NCBI RefSeq assembly: GCF_028453695.1
Contig: NC_135779.1
Coordinates: 868,001-932,000 of the forward strand
Reading direction: 5' to 3'
Length of the DNA stretch: 64,000 nt
From: Augochlora pura
Lineage: Eukaryota > Arthropoda > Insecta > Hymenoptera > Halictidae
Shown: positions 63,201-64,000 of the stretch, piece after piece
Layout: each line of letters starts with the position of its first letter
Position numbering within the stretch: position 1 is the first letter of the stretch
The notes under the pieces: generated by a model
Told to the model about the DNA's origin: nothing
What the model saw: only the letters and a program-made list of their open reading frames with translations
Databases searched by the model: none
Program-made: the position numbers and the translations under genes

Positions 63201-64000
63201 TGATCCCCTTTGATCTTCCATATTTATCTTCTATTTCTTCCTCGTCCGGGGCCAGGGATCCGCGGAAGGTGCGCGGGCGCGGAGGAATTCCCGCGCGCGT
63301 TTAAATTAACCGAGGGGGCCAACGACTCGGCGCCTTTTGTCTCGGGCGCGGCGGTTTTTGTCAAAGTACCGAAATAATGTCGAGGGTCTGGAGGCGGTGA
63401 GTGGGCGGGGCCAGCTCGTCGGAGCCGCGAGGGAGTGGGGCGTCGCGTTATTTTTCTCGACCGGTTCCGCGCTATTTCCAACGAGGCGCGATTTTTCTCG
63501 CGAACTTGACGGAGAAAATATCTCGCGAAAGGGGTGCGGGTCGGGGAGAGTAGGAGAGAGCGGAGGCGGGACGGCGAGGAGAACCGAAAGAGAGACGCGA
63601 AGAACGAGCGGCATACGAACGGGGGATGCACCGCGGTCGGCTGTCACCGACGCTGACAGCTGCATGGCAAATCAGACGAAGCGTTTTTCATGTTTTTTGT
63701 TCAGCTCCAGAGCTGTCGGTCACGACCCCTTCCGACAACGTAGCATTCAAGGAGTCGACGCCCCCGCTCCTCGGGGTCGGATGGGTAGAGAGGAGCGAGT
63801 TGCAAACTATACTTCGTTTCTCTCGATCCAACGACCGGAAGGTGTTCGCGCGGCTCTTCGAATCGATCGTCACGAGAACGCAGAGCGTTTCCTCGCTCGA
63901 GAATCGAAACGTCCGCGCGACGGTAGACACTTAGCAGCTTGGAACCTAATTCTACGTTTGCCCGTCGAATTCGATCGGTCGCCCTCGAGACCGCTCTGCC

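Larger units (their letters stand above)
56796..64000 (+). other. Region 3' of the last confident nemo exon
   Basis: In NLK the last exon encodes about 18 residues, S-S-T-V-A-x-P-S-E-x-P-P-S-P-x-x-W-E. I searched this 7.2 kb for those codons after an AG in the correct phase and did not find them. Either the exon is beyond 64000 or this species uses a different end. The region holds GA/CT microsatellites, a T18 run at 59004-59021, a (CTA)n tract, and an A/C-rich stretch with UTR-like composition at about 59925-60030. Frames such as 60529-61023 and 62014-62547 have no recognisable domain. Confidence 0.7.

Overview
This 64-kb window is animal nuclear DNA, and almost all of it is non-coding. It contains one recognisable gene on the + strand: the central and 3' part of nemo, the insect orthologue of Nemo-like kinase (NLK), an atypical proline-directed MAP kinase. 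Eight internal coding exons (6823-56795) join in frame into 357 complete residues. They run from the kinase N-lobe (VALKK lysine) through HRD, DFG, the T-Q-E activation loop and APE to the conserved C-terminal extension ending ...AAFKSFA. The 5' exon with the glycine-rich loop was not found and probably lies upstream of base 1. The family's usual last exon was not found before base 64000.

The protein is closest to insect nemo as I remember it. Abundant CpG, very many (GA)n/(CT)n tracts, and small TTAA-flanked inverted-repeat elements suggest a holometabolous insect, plausibly a hymenopteran such as an ant or bee. That placement is inference.

Layout: 1-6822 is upstream intron or 5' flank. Exons 6823-6952 and 7441-7496 follow, then a 25.2-kb intron (7497-32703), exon 32704-32810, an 18.9-kb intron (32811-51757), and a compact block of five exons (51758-51843, 52172-52381, 53555-53743, 55046-55247, 56702-56795). 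The last 7.2 kb (56796-64000) has no confident exon.

The most notable observation is that the 25-kb intron carries a textbook minor-spliceosome (U12-type) 5' splice site, GTATCCTTT, and a perfect U12 branch-point motif, TTCCTTAAC, 15 bases before its 3' end. Every other intron in the gene has U2-type sites. Full-length kinase expression should therefore depend on the minor spliceosome, because retention of this intron stops translation after a few residues, before the catalytic loop.

The large introns also hold at least four families of short non-autonomous elements. Their ends read TTAA-CCCTTTG... or TTAA-CCACTTCGG..., and copies are recognisable by shared interiors; they resemble piggyBac-type MITEs. 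One 329-bp element has perfect 17-bp terminal repeats and three copies of a 16-bp perfect palindrome. A decayed retrotransposon-like reading frame lies about 0.5 kb upstream of exon 32704. I found no tRNA, rRNA, known microRNA, CRISPR or bacterial-type operon feature, and most long open frames are artefacts of GC-rich or simple-repeat sequence.
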